From: Nostoc sp. TCL26-01
GTDB taxonomy: Bacteria; Cyanobacteriota; Cyanobacteriia; Cyanobacteriales; Nostocaceae
NCBI RefSeq assembly: GCF_013393945.1
Contig: NZ_CP040297.1
Coordinates: 5,364,001 to 5,428,000 of the forward strand
Direction: 5' to 3'
DNA: 64,000 bases
The notes beneath the pieces were generated by a model that saw only the letters and a program-made list of their open reading frames with translations, was not told the origin of the DNA and ran no database searches. Below are positions 8,820 through 17,160 of this stretch, in pieces. Each line of letters starts with the position of its first letter. The stretch's first letter is position 1. Both the position numbers and the translations under genes were made by a program.

Positions 8820-9326
8820 TTAACTTGAAAAAGCCTCTGCTCTACTGATGATTTCTTCGAGCTTCTGATCAAGTATTTGTGCGATCGCTAAAATTTTCGG
8901 GTTTTGGAATTGTCCGAGCAAAAATGAAGGTCTATCGTAGGTGATTTGAGTCTGTCCCTCTTTATCTTCGTAAACAAACATTCGCAAGGGAACGTAGAGT
9001 CCGACTCCTAAATTTTCTTCTAGCATCAGTCTAGCAATCAGAGGATTACCAATTACATACATCTTGGCTTTTGTTCCCGCGAAAGCTAGAGACATGAGAC
9101 TACCATGATCAATGATGTTAAAAGTCATCAAGCCTCTACTGCCGATTTTGGACTCCAACCTATCTTGAAACTCCTCCCAGGACTGGCTAGTCAAGACAAG
9201 TTCTTCCACGCCTGCCAAATCCATCTGATCTTTGAGAGCGATCGCTTCAATTGCTGCGGTAAACTCTTCAAAAGACCTATTTGAAGACACGATAACGTGC
9301 ATTGGTGAAGTTGTTAGGGTTTGCAT
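8820..9326 (-). CDS. DUF302 domain protein (copy 1)
   Basis: A 168-residue cytoplasmic protein of the DUF302 family. The conserved core is visible as IGNPLIARLML and VGLYVPLRMFVYED, followed by TYDRPSFLLGQ. The biochemical function of the family is not established. A good ribosome site (AAGGAG, seven to eight bases before the ATG at 9326) fixes the start. It lies just downstream of the PKS cluster on the same strand, behind 280 bp of repeats. A paralogue with the same motifs is at 39564. Confidence 0.88.
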   Translation of the reverse strand: MQTLTTSPMHVIVSSNRSFEEFTAAIEAIALKDQMDLAGVEELVLTSQSWEEFQDRLESKIGSRGLMTFNIIDHGSLMSLAFAGTKAKMYVIGNPLIARLMLEENLGVGLYVPLRMFVYEDKEGQTQITYDRPSFLLGQFQNPKILAIAQILDQKLEEIISRAEAFSS

Positions 9327-9340
9327 TGTGTTCTCCTTGA

Positions 9341-9570
9341 TAGTGGGGAGTGAGAGAGTGCTGAGTGGGGGAGTGCTGAGTGGGGGAGTGAGGGAGTGCT
9401 GAGTGCTGAGTGCTGAGTTTGGGAGTGAGAGAGTGAGGGAGTGCTGAGTAGTGACTAATGACTAATGACAAATGACAAATGACAAATGACTATTGACTAT
9501 TGACTATTGACTATTGACTAATGACCATTGACCATTGACCATTGACCATTGACTATTGACCACCCTCAGA
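9341..9570. repeat. Short tandem repeats downstream of the PKS cluster
   Basis: Units of GAGTGCTGAGTGGGG type are followed by heptamers TGACAAA, TGACTAT and TGACCAT. Together they give more than 200 bp of degenerate tandem repeat and no gene. Confidence 0.9.
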
Positions 9571-9606
9571 AGGGTTGATTGGTTGAGTGCGTAAGTCCTA
9601 ATATAG

Positions 9607-10578
9607 TTAACGAGATAGCCAACTCTTGATTGTCCGTGTCACCAAATCGGGGCTGTCATGTTGGACAAAGTGACCGGCTGTGGGGATGGTGACAAGTGTG
9701 AGGTCATTGTCTACCCACTCCCAGTTATTGTTGAGTCCATCAGCCAAGAGGTATTGATCTTGTAAACCATGAATCATCAATACAGGTGCTTGCACTTTGA
9801 TGACTGGAGAAGGATCTTCTGCGTAAGGTTCTCTGGGGTAATTCTGTTGATAGTAGTGCAGCATTGCCTGAATATCAGACCGTTGTAATGCCTCAACGTA
9901 TTTTTGCTGGACGGTTGCCGGCATTGTTGGCTGTATGACTACACTACTAAGCATTTCTGGGGTGATGCTGAGATAAGCTTCTGGTTGTTGAAAGTCTCTC
10001 GCATACTGACTGTTCTGCTGCTGCTGGGGATTGTGGGCAAGTTCCCGCATCATCCCGCGTGGGTGTGGTAGGTTGAGAATAATCAGCTTTTCCACCACGG
10101 TGGGTATGTGCATCGCCAATTGCCAAGCCACCATCGCACCCCAATCATGACCAACCACGATCGCTTTTTCTCTCCCCAATTGACGAATAACAGTCACTAC
10201 GTCTGCTATCAGTAGGCGGATGTCGTAGTTTTCCACTCCTTTGGGTTTGTCGCTGAGGTTATAGCCTCGCATATCTATAGCGACAACTTGGTAGTCTGCA
10301 GCTAATAACTGCATTTGGTTGTGCCAAGTATACCAATGATCTGGGAAACCGTGGATCATTAGCAGCAGTGGGCCTTGACCGAGACTAGCATAGTGGATTT
10401 TCACACCATTGTTGTCAGCATAGCCATGTTCGACAAGGGTTTCCAGGTCTGTGTTGGTGTTGGCGATCGCTGTAACTCCTCTTTGACTGACCTGATCTTT
10501 TACATTCAAATTCATTCTTCCCCCCAGGGCATTTGCACCTGTTAGTAGTTTTCTACGGATTTTTAGCGATGAGCACAC
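9607..10578 (-). CDS. Alpha/beta hydrolase, epoxide hydrolase-like
   Basis: Alpha/beta-hydrolase of the soluble epoxide hydrolase / haloalkane dehalogenase group. It shows the oxyanion motif HGFPD (76-80), the nucleophile elbow GHDWGA with Asp rather than Ser (D145), DMRGYNLSDKP (102-112), and a C-terminal His in TAGHFVQHD (H303). An Asp nucleophile forms an ester intermediate and supports epoxide or C-halogen hydrolysis. It is the last gene of the PKS cluster; known enediyne clusters also carry epoxide hydrolases, but a dehalogenase role is possible given the halogenase-like genes upstream. M22 (10515), close behind a G-rich stretch, is an alternative start. Confidence 0.85.
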   Translation of the reverse strand: MCSSLKIRRKLLTGANALGGRMNLNVKDQVSQRGVTAIANTNTDLETLVEHGYADNNGVKIHYASLGQGPLLLMIHGFPDHWYTWHNQMQLLAADYQVVAIDMRGYNLSDKPKGVENYDIRLLIADVVTVIRQLGREKAIVVGHDWGAMVAWQLAMHIPTVVEKLIILNLPHPRGMMRELAHNPQQQQNSQYARDFQQPEAYLSITPEMLSSVVIQPTMPATVQQKYVEALQRSDIQAMLHYYQQNYPREPYAEDPSPVIKVQAPVLMIHGLQDQYLLADGLNNNWEWVDNDLTLVTIPTAGHFVQHDSPDLVTRTIKSWLSR

Positions 10579-10595
10579 GATGAATTAACAACTGA

Positions 10596-11579
10596 TTAAG
10601 AAACTTTTGCCAGCATAGCTAAATCATCAGTAGCTAAATCATCTGCTATAAGATAGACTCGATACCATTGCCAAGTTTCAGCATCAATATCTGCAATATT
10701 AGCTGGCAGTTTTTTCGGTGCTTGATTGAGAATCTCGTCTGGTGTCGCAGTTTCCAGACCACTCAAAACTTGACTAGCCATTGTCGTGTATCCAGCTGCA
10801 TTACCCAGTAATTGACGAAACTTAGCAGCACAAGCTGCGGCTCTAGCCAAAGCAAAGCGGTAAGATCCTGATGCTGCTGCTAGTGCTGCTAAAGTAGCGC
10901 GGTTTGCACCACCAATAGAAGCACAGGCGTAACCGATACCACCCCAAAGGTCTGCTTGTCTATTTGCTGGGAAAGCACCAATAGTTTGAGCTATCCGCAC
11001 CACATCAGCACAATTCACCATCCAAATACTACGACCTAAACCTTGGTCAAAGATATGGCGAGTATAGCCGGAAAATTCTGCCGGTGGATTAGCTGTAGCA
11101 TCAAGAAACTCTCGCCAATGGAACATTCCATGTTGAAAGCCATAGCCATCAATGACCGGCCAAGCTTTTACCAAATCATTTGTGTTTAAATACTTGGCGA
11201 TTGACAAACGACCTTTTCCGTGCATCAAACCCACGCCTAAATAAACCATCGTTTGATAAGCTGCACTAGTGCCTGCCACAAAGGATTCTACGCGATTTTT
11301 GTCACTGGGGGCGACTAAATCCTGTTGTGCCAGACCAATACCTATCCCTTCTAAGGCAAATCCGAATTGTTCAGTTTCAATAGAATTTAACTTATTGACA
11401 AGCACTGTGCGATCGTCACTCGCTAACGATGCTTGGTGAGTTTGCCACATGGCGTTAGTCACTTGGAAAAATCGTTGTTGCATGGGTTCATCATCCGTTC
11501 GCACTCCACGCTCCGTCCAAGTATTATTTAATAGCGTCAAGACGGTATTGATTTTTAGTTGCCACGAGTTATCTTGCAT
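10596..11579 (-). CDS. DUF1702 protein, UnbL-type (copy 1)
   Basis: A 327-residue protein of the DUF1702 family, which includes the UnbL proteins conserved in enediyne clusters; its chemical role is unknown. Family landmarks are visible: FALEGIGIGLAQQD (74-87), VIDGYGFQHG (142-151), FDQGLGRS (177-184) and ADLWGGIGYA (209-218). There is no signal peptide or membrane helix. The start is fixed by AAAGGAC upstream of the ATG at 11579. It is followed after only 17 bp by the epoxide-hydrolase-like gene and preceded by a second DUF1702 gene, so the three probably share a transcript. Confidence 0.85.
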   Translation of the reverse strand: MQDNSWQLKINTVLTLLNNTWTERGVRTDDEPMQQRFFQVTNAMWQTHQASLASDDRTVLVNKLNSIETEQFGFALEGIGIGLAQQDLVAPSDKNRVESFVAGTSAAYQTMVYLGVGLMHGKGRLSIAKYLNTNDLVKAWPVIDGYGFQHGMFHWREFLDATANPPAEFSGYTRHIFDQGLGRSIWMVNCADVVRIAQTIGAFPANRQADLWGGIGYACASIGGANRATLAALAAASGSYRFALARAAACAAKFRQLLGNAAGYTTMASQVLSGLETATPDEILNQAPKKLPANIADIDAETWQWYRVYLIADDLATDDLAMLAKVS

Positions 11580-11731
11580 TTTGATTGTCCTTTTGAAAAA
11601 GTGCTGAGTTGTGAGTCATAAACGTAGTATTAGTAGTAAGTTAGGTTGACGCAAGGAAACCCAACATCAAGATCCATATTGGATTTTTGATATCTACAAT
11701 TTTTTGGCAGCATTTTAGGCTTGCTACGTTA

Positions 11732-12640
11732 CTACGAAATCATCGTTAAATGCGATCGGTAATGCTGCCAAACTTCTTGCTTTGGTATGACGAGATTCTC
11801 GGCTACTGTTGCAGTTTCCATTCCCCAGAGAACCTCACAGGCTAGTTGTGAATGTGCCGAATAGCTGCCAATTTTTTGCCGAGATTTAGCAGCGAAAGCT
11901 GATCCTTGAATCAACGCAAATTGATAAGTTCCTGCTGCTTCCTTCAAGGCTTCTAAAGTTGCACGTTCTGCACCACCGGAATAGGTACAGACAAAACCAA
12001 TACCACCCCATAAATCTGCTTGTCTTGTAGTAGGGAAGGCAGCAATTGTCTGGGCGATATGAATAGGATCAGCACCATCTACAAACCAGATGCTACGACC
12101 CATACCTTGATCAAAGACACGACAAGCATAGCCAGAAAGATGTTCAGGGATAGCGAAATTATCCAGATATTTTTCCCAGTGGGATAAACCATGTTGAAAG
12201 CCATAACCATCAATTACCAGCCAAGCCCTTTCAGGGTTAAGTTGTGATAAATATGGCTCTAGAGGTAGGGGAGTTTTACCGAGCATCAAACCCACACCGA
12301 CATAGACAAAGTGTTCATAAGCTGTGTGGGTAGCAGTGATAAAAGACTCGACTCGATTGTGCTGACTGGGTGCAACTAAATCTCGCTGTGTCAAACCCAT
12401 ACCTACACCCTCACAGGCAAATCCGCGCAACTCATCATCAATGTTGCCTAGCTGAGATATGATTGCTTCTGGATTGTCATGAGCGATCGCCATCTGGAAA
12501 CCCTGAATCAAAGTACCACGAATCTGCCGCATTCGCTGCTGCACACCAGGACTAATCGCCGAAATCCCACGCGCAGCCCAAATATTAATCGGCAAAGTTT
12601 TATCATCATTTAATCTTGCCTGCACAACATCTTGTGTCAT
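11732..12640 (-). CDS. DUF1702 protein, UnbL-type (copy 2)
   Basis: Second DUF1702/UnbL-type protein. It shares with copy 1 the strings VIDGYGFQHG, FDQGMGRS, RQADLWGGIGF and an EGVGMGLTQRDLVAPS segment, but elsewhere is clearly diverged, so the pair is an old duplication. I take the ATG at 12640 (302 residues) because GGAG lies seven bases upstream. A longer frame from 12679 would begin in repeat DNA without a ribosome site. The function is unknown; two non-identical copies next to each other suggest either a heteromeric complex or different substrates (inference). Confidence 0.85.
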   Translation of the reverse strand: MTQDVVQARLNDDKTLPINIWAARGISAISPGVQQRMRQIRGTLIQGFQMAIAHDNPEAIISQLGNIDDELRGFACEGVGMGLTQRDLVAPSQHNRVESFITATHTAYEHFVYVGVGLMLGKTPLPLEPYLSQLNPERAWLVIDGYGFQHGLSHWEKYLDNFAIPEHLSGYACRVFDQGMGRSIWFVDGADPIHIAQTIAAFPTTRQADLWGGIGFVCTYSGGAERATLEALKEAAGTYQFALIQGSAFAAKSRQKIGSYSAHSQLACEVLWGMETATVAENLVIPKQEVWQHYRSHLTMIS

Positions 12641-12649
12641 ATTGATTCT

Positions 12650-12795
12650 CCTAGAGAGTAGTGAGGGAGTGAGGGACAAGGGGACAAGGGGACAAAGGGA
12701 AAATAATTTTAACTATTGACCAATGACCAATGACTATTGACTATTGACTATTGACTATTGACCAATGACTAATGACTAATGACTAATGACTAAAG
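12650..12795. repeat. Heptamer repeats overlapping a gene end
   Basis: GGGACAAG units are followed by TGACCAA, TGACTAT and TGACTAA heptamers. The far end supplies the last codons and the stop of the FAD oxidoreductase gene that ends at 12776. Confidence 0.9.
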
Positions 12796-13978
12796 AATGA
12801 CTATTCTGCTTTGGCTTTTCATTGATTGCGCCTAGCTTGAGAAAAGAAAGATGACCTAGTAACCCAATAGTCTGTTTGAGTAAACTAATGCTGCACAAAC
12901 TCAGCTTTTCAATTCCCCAAACTCGTTCCCATTTGTGGATTAGATCACGAATTTGCTGATCGTAGTTAGAGAGATATTGCCAATTGTGAGAGCCTCTATT
13001 AGCTAAACCTTGAACAACAAAATCAGCAGCTATTTCTCCACCATTCATCCCAATCGCTACTCCATTACAAAAGAATGGGTCAAGAAAGGCTACTGCATCT
13101 CCCACAATCACAAAGCCATTGCCAGAATATTTATCATATTCCCAGTCATAATTCATTACTGGTTGTGTGGCTGTAACCTTTCTAGCTGCTTGTATAGCCT
13201 TGGCGAGAGGTTCCCAAGAATCAACGGTTTCTTGAAATACTTTGTCTAAATTTCTAGGACTATTTCTCGCTTTTTCTTCAAATAAAACAGCCATGACACT
13301 GACTCTTTCATTTGGCAGCATCATCACTAAAAGATAGCCACCATCGACAGTCACAACTAAAATGCCATCATTAGGAATCAATTTAGTTAAACTATTTCCC
13401 ACAAAATGGGAAAAAACAGCGATATAACTATCTGGTTTTTTCTCTTGTGTTTTGATACCTAAATGATCTGCTAATGGTGTTTGTTTACCTCTAGCATCAA
13501 TCACCATTTTCGCTGTAAATTCAATATATCCATCAGGTGTCCAACCTTTCACACCAGTAATCTGATCATGATTAAAAATGAAATCTTTGACTACAATATT
13601 GGGTGAATAAGTTGCTCCACAACTGATAGCACTGTCAATTAAAACCTGCTCAAATATTTCTCGGTTTAGCCCCATGCCATCATGATTATCCTGGAATCTT
13701 TTCGGCTCAATTTCAATTTGGTAATTAAAACTTTCATTAGTTGAAACTAACCTAATTTGCTTGGGAGCCTCCACTGCTAGCTGGATTTTTTTCTCAATAT
13801 TCATCCGCACTAACAGGTCATGACTAATTCCATAAAATGTTTCTGGAAGTTGCAGAGCTTGTTTAATTCCTCGGTCAACTATCAGTACATCTAATCCCTT
13901 CCGCGCCAGTAAATTAGCCGCAGTTAATCCCGCAGGCCCTGTACCGACGACAATAACATCATATACATTGTTTACCAT
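12776..13978 (-). CDS. FAD-dependent oxidoreductase, geranylgeranyl reductase/halogenase superfamily
   Basis: Flavoprotein with an N-terminal dinucleotide fold (VIVVGTGPAGLTAANLLARKG, then VDRG) and the second FAD motif VIVGDAVAFLDPFFCNGVAIG near residue 300. It belongs to the group that includes geranylgeranyl reductases and flavin halogenases, but there is no WxWxIP halogenase motif (the corresponding strand reads LLVMMLP), so an oxidation or reduction is more likely than halogenation. I choose the ATG at 13978, with AAGGAA just upstream. A longer frame reaches 14011. The last residues (HSLVISH) are encoded by heptamer repeats. It lies 47 bp behind the carotenoid-oxygenase gene. Confidence 0.82.
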   Translation of the reverse strand: MVNNVYDVIVVGTGPAGLTAANLLARKGLDVLIVDRGIKQALQLPETFYGISHDLLVRMNIEKKIQLAVEAPKQIRLVSTNESFNYQIEIEPKRFQDNHDGMGLNREIFEQVLIDSAISCGATYSPNIVVKDFIFNHDQITGVKGWTPDGYIEFTAKMVIDARGKQTPLADHLGIKTQEKKPDSYIAVFSHFVGNSLTKLIPNDGILVVTVDGGYLLVMMLPNERVSVMAVLFEEKARNSPRNLDKVFQETVDSWEPLAKAIQAARKVTATQPVMNYDWEYDKYSGNGFVIVGDAVAFLDPFFCNGVAIGMNGGEIAADFVVQGLANRGSHNWQYLSNYDQQIRDLIHKWERVWGIEKLSLCSISLLKQTIGLLGHLSFLKLGAINEKPKQNSHSLVISH

Positions 13979-14025
13979 ATTTTCCTTGAGAATTGGCATT
14001 GTTACTGCCATCTATAATGAAAGTC

Positions 14026-15435
14026 TCAAAACTCTTGGGGAATCCAAATTCCGTGGAAACCATAAGGAACTCGTTGCGGTAAGAGAATACGCGCTACAGG
14101 TTCATCTGTAAAATATTGAGCATCCACAACTAACAATTCAGAGGTGTTTTTAGCCTTGTCATAAACAAAAGTCAGCAACCAACCATCATCCTCTTCCACA
14201 CCATCAGGACGAGGAACAAATACAGCCTCTCCACCATAACGACCTCTACCAAAATCATGGGATTGAGAGTAATTTCTCATAAAGTCATACTTTAACAATC
14301 CATCAAATGTGAAATCAGGTGTTGCACCAGGCATCATTCTAGCTGTATAACCGTAGCGATTTTGTTTTCCTAACCACTGCTGATTCAAACTAGGAAATTC
14401 TGATGGCAAATCATCAATGATTTCTTCCTCAACTAAACCTGTACGCAAATTCAACCGCCATTGATACAGAATCGGTCTATCTTCTTGAGTGTGATACAGT
14501 TTTGTTTTGTTAGGAATGTTCAGCGCTTTGGCATCATCTGCGCGACAGCCAATTAAGATAACTTCCTCTCCCATTTCATAAGCATTGAGAGTATGTACAA
14601 CATAGCAAGTAGGAATTTCAAACCAGCGAATACTATGGCTATCTCCATGACGGGGAATAATACCCAGACGACTGGGAGAATCAGGTTCAAACATATAACC
14701 AGGTTCTCTTTTTTGTAGTCTTTCAACTCTAAATGTCAGAGGCAAATCCAGGAAAATTGTGTAGTTTTCTGTGATTGCAAAATCATGGATCATTACACCT
14801 ACTGGTAAGTCAATAGGAACCGTTTTTACTATTTTTCCTTGGGCTGAAACTACGCTGTATTTTAAATAGGGTCGTTGTAAGAGAGAGTAACCGAAAAACA
14901 TCATTTCCCCAGTTACGGGATCAACTTTCGGATGAGCCGTAAAAGCAGAACTTAATTGACCCTGATAGTTATATGGCCCAATTGTATCCAGGTCAGGTAA
15001 ATTAATTTCGTATGGCTCCCCCCCCTCCCAAAGCGCTAAGAGGCGGCCTGCGTGCCACACTAGGGCAGTATTAGCAGTATTTTTAAAAGGGCTAAACAGG
15101 TTATTGGCTGGGTTATTTAGCTGTGGTAACTCTGTTAAACCAGTCCAAATAGCTCGGCCAGTCTTCTGCTCCATTTTAAATCCGCGCGTCTGCACAAAGC
15201 GATCGCGGTAAGCAGCTTTCCCATTACGAATCTGAATCCCATGTAGCATCCCATCCCCATCAATCCAGTTATAACGATTTAAGGGCGGAAACTGAGGATT
15301 CGGGCCATTGCGAACAAATATACCACAGAGATTAGGTGGTAATTCACCTATCACGGGTAAGTTATTGACAGTGATTTCTGCTTTTACAGGAGCAAAATTC
15401 TCCTGAAGATAAGGACTAATTGCTGTTGTAATCAT
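14026..15435 (-). CDS. Carotenoid cleavage oxygenase family protein
   Basis: Non-heme iron oxygenase of the RPE65/CCD family, which splits C=C bonds of conjugated polyenes into aldehydes. All four iron-binding histidines can be placed: H168 (AFTAHPK), H217 (MIHDFA), H281 (VVHTLNAYE) and H461 (GFHGIWIP). Family strings FVRNGPNPQF and WIDGDGMLHG are near the N-terminus. At 469 residues it is full length, with no signal peptide. Its place between the aldehyde dehydrogenase and an FAD oxidoreductase in the PKS cluster suggests that the substrate could be the PKS-derived polyene rather than a carotenoid. That is inference; an apocarotenoid role is the alternative. Confidence 0.9.
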   Translation of the reverse strand: MITTAISPYLQENFAPVKAEITVNNLPVIGELPPNLCGIFVRNGPNPQFPPLNRYNWIDGDGMLHGIQIRNGKAAYRDRFVQTRGFKMEQKTGRAIWTGLTELPQLNNPANNLFSPFKNTANTALVWHAGRLLALWEGGEPYEINLPDLDTIGPYNYQGQLSSAFTAHPKVDPVTGEMMFFGYSLLQRPYLKYSVVSAQGKIVKTVPIDLPVGVMIHDFAITENYTIFLDLPLTFRVERLQKREPGYMFEPDSPSRLGIIPRHGDSHSIRWFEIPTCYVVHTLNAYEMGEEVILIGCRADDAKALNIPNKTKLYHTQEDRPILYQWRLNLRTGLVEEEIIDDLPSEFPSLNQQWLGKQNRYGYTARMMPGATPDFTFDGLLKYDFMRNYSQSHDFGRGRYGGEAVFVPRPDGVEEDDGWLLTFVYDKAKNTSELLVVDAQYFTDEPVARILLPQRVPYGFHGIWIPQEF

Positions 15436-15449
15436 TGCGGGAACTCTTA

Positions 15450-15535
15450 ATAGTGATGAGTGCTGAGTGGGGGAGTGAGGGAGTGAGGGAGTGACTAATG
15501 ACTATTGACCCTTGACTATTGACTATTGACTCTCC
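15450..15535. repeat. Short tandem repeats between ALDH and carotenoid-oxygenase genes
   Basis: GAGTGAGG units are followed by TGACTAT/TTGACCC heptamers. They overlap the 3' end of the aldehyde dehydrogenase gene and provide its stop codon. Confidence 0.85.
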
Positions 15536-16883
15536 CCTTTTGTTTATAGGGAGGATATCTCCATTTCAAATCGAGGAGAAAAGATTTATTTAATACGCCT
15601 CTTTGATACGAAAAGTTATCAAAGCCGGCTTTACCGTGATAACGACCAAAACCACTTGCTCCGACTCCGCCAAAGGGTAAAGCTGGGACAGTCATGTGCA
15701 TGAGGGTATCATTAATGCAAACACCCCCTGATGCAGTTGATTGTAAAATCAATTCTTGATGTTTTTTATTTTTAGAGAAGAAGTATAAAGCTAATGGTTT
15801 CGGTTGTTTATTAACCAGATTAATAGCTTCTGAGAGATGTGTGTATTCTAAGACAGGTAGAATCGGCCCAAAAATTTCTTCCTGCATGATTTTGTCTTGC
15901 GAGGAAACTTGATCTATGACAGTAGGAGCAATGTAGAGATTGTCTAAATCAGTTTCTCCTCCTACGATAATTTCTCCATCTTTGAGGAGTTCTGTTAATC
16001 GATAGAAATGTCTTTGATTGATGATACGAGCATAACTATGAATTTTTGATGGCTCGTCACCATAGAATTGTTTTATTTGGTTTTTAATATGATTTAATAA
16101 CTCTGTTTTAATCTGGCGATTGACTAACAAATAGTCAGGAGCAGTACAAGTTTGACCGGCGTTGCTGAATTTTCCCCAAACAATTCTTTTCGCGGTATAT
16201 TCCAGGTTAATATCGTCATCAACAATGCAAGGACTTTTGCCACCTAGCTCCAGAGTAACTGGAGTCAGATGTTTAGCGGCGGCTGACATGACTATTTTAC
16301 CAACCTCAGTTCCCCCAGTAAAAAAGATATGATCAAAACTTGTTGCTAAGAGTTCTTTACTAGTTTCTACACCGCCTTCAACTACAGTGATAAAAGATGA
16401 GTCAAATGTATTTTGGATAATATCAGCTATGACTGAAGATGTATGTGGAGCTAGTTCTGATGGTTTTAAAACAGCACAATTACCGGAAGCGATCGCACTC
16501 ACTAAAGGAGTCAACATTAAGTTAATTGGATAATTCCAAGGGCCAATAATTAGCACAACACCCAGAGGTTCGTGAGAGATGTGACCTGAAGATAAAAACT
16601 GATAGAATGGAGTTGCAACTTTTTGCGGTTTCGCCCAATTCTTCAGATGTTTGAGAGTATATTTAATTTCACTTAATACTCCCATAATCTCAAAATAGGC
16701 TTCAAATCCTGGTTTATGTAAATCAGCCTTTAAAGCTTGAATAATATTACCTTTATTTCCTTCAATGGCTTGCTCTAAAGTTTTGAGTTTATCGATGCGA
16801 AAATCAACATCTTTCGTTTGATTAGTCTGGAAAAACTGCCGTTGTTCTTCCACAAAGTCACTGATTCTAGTCTGAGTGATCAT
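15516..16883 (-). CDS. Aldehyde dehydrogenase (fatty-aldehyde type)
   Basis: NAD(P)-dependent aldehyde dehydrogenase of the class-3 type (455 residues), oxidising aldehydes to acids. The catalytic Cys is C246 (NAGQTCTAPD), the general-base Glu is E212 (LELGGKSP), and GPWNYPINL and FTGGTEVGK form the cofactor site. The C-terminus reads YPPYKQKGRVNSQ. The last few codons (GTC AAT AGT CAA TAG) are heptamer-repeat sequence, so the original stop seems to have been replaced. It lies in the PKS cluster next to a polyene-cleaving oxygenase, whose aldehyde product it could oxidise (inference). ATG at 16883. Confidence 0.9.
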   Translation of the reverse strand: MITQTRISDFVEEQRQFFQTNQTKDVDFRIDKLKTLEQAIEGNKGNIIQALKADLHKPGFEAYFEIMGVLSEIKYTLKHLKNWAKPQKVATPFYQFLSSGHISHEPLGVVLIIGPWNYPINLMLTPLVSAIASGNCAVLKPSELAPHTSSVIADIIQNTFDSSFITVVEGGVETSKELLATSFDHIFFTGGTEVGKIVMSAAAKHLTPVTLELGGKSPCIVDDDINLEYTAKRIVWGKFSNAGQTCTAPDYLLVNRQIKTELLNHIKNQIKQFYGDEPSKIHSYARIINQRHFYRLTELLKDGEIIVGGETDLDNLYIAPTVIDQVSSQDKIMQEEIFGPILPVLEYTHLSEAINLVNKQPKPLALYFFSKNKKHQELILQSTASGGVCINDTLMHMTVPALPFGGVGASGFGRYHGKAGFDNFSYQRGVLNKSFLLDLKWRYPPYKQKGRVNSQ

Positions 16884-16914
16884 AACTTTTAATCCTGATT
16901 ACTTCTAACGAAAC

Positions 16915-17070
16915 AAGGTAGGGTGTGTTATGCCGAAGGCTAACGCACCTTGGTTTTATGACGGTGCGTTACGCTGCGTGTATCTCTAAAATCAAATTGG
17001 AATCTTGATAGATTCGGTAACAATTGATGGTTGACAACGGTGCGTTGCGCTACGCGACAACACACCCTAC
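16915..17070. repeat. GTAGGGTGTGTT...AACACACCCTAC inverted-repeat element
   Basis: The ends GTAGGGTGTGTTATGCC and CGACAACACACCCTAC are inverted copies about 150 bp apart. GGTGCGTTACGCT and GGTGCGTTGCGCT occur inside as direct copies. It looks like an interspersed non-coding repeat, and no frame in it resembles a gene. Confidence 0.65.
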
Positions 17071-17160
17071 ATTTCCAAAATTAAATCGGAATCTTGATAG
17101 GTTTGGTAATAAGTAGTTAGTAAATGAGATGAAATTATTACTAATTACTAATTACCACCT

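Noticed and set aside
9277..9471. Small frame with HSALPHSPTQ repeats
   Set aside because: It is a translation of the GAGTGCTGAGT tandem repeat and overlaps the DUF302 start.
9341..9570. Possible CRISPR array because of repeated units
   Set aside because: The units are contiguous 7-12-bp degenerate repeats without unique spacers, so they are STRR-type repeats.
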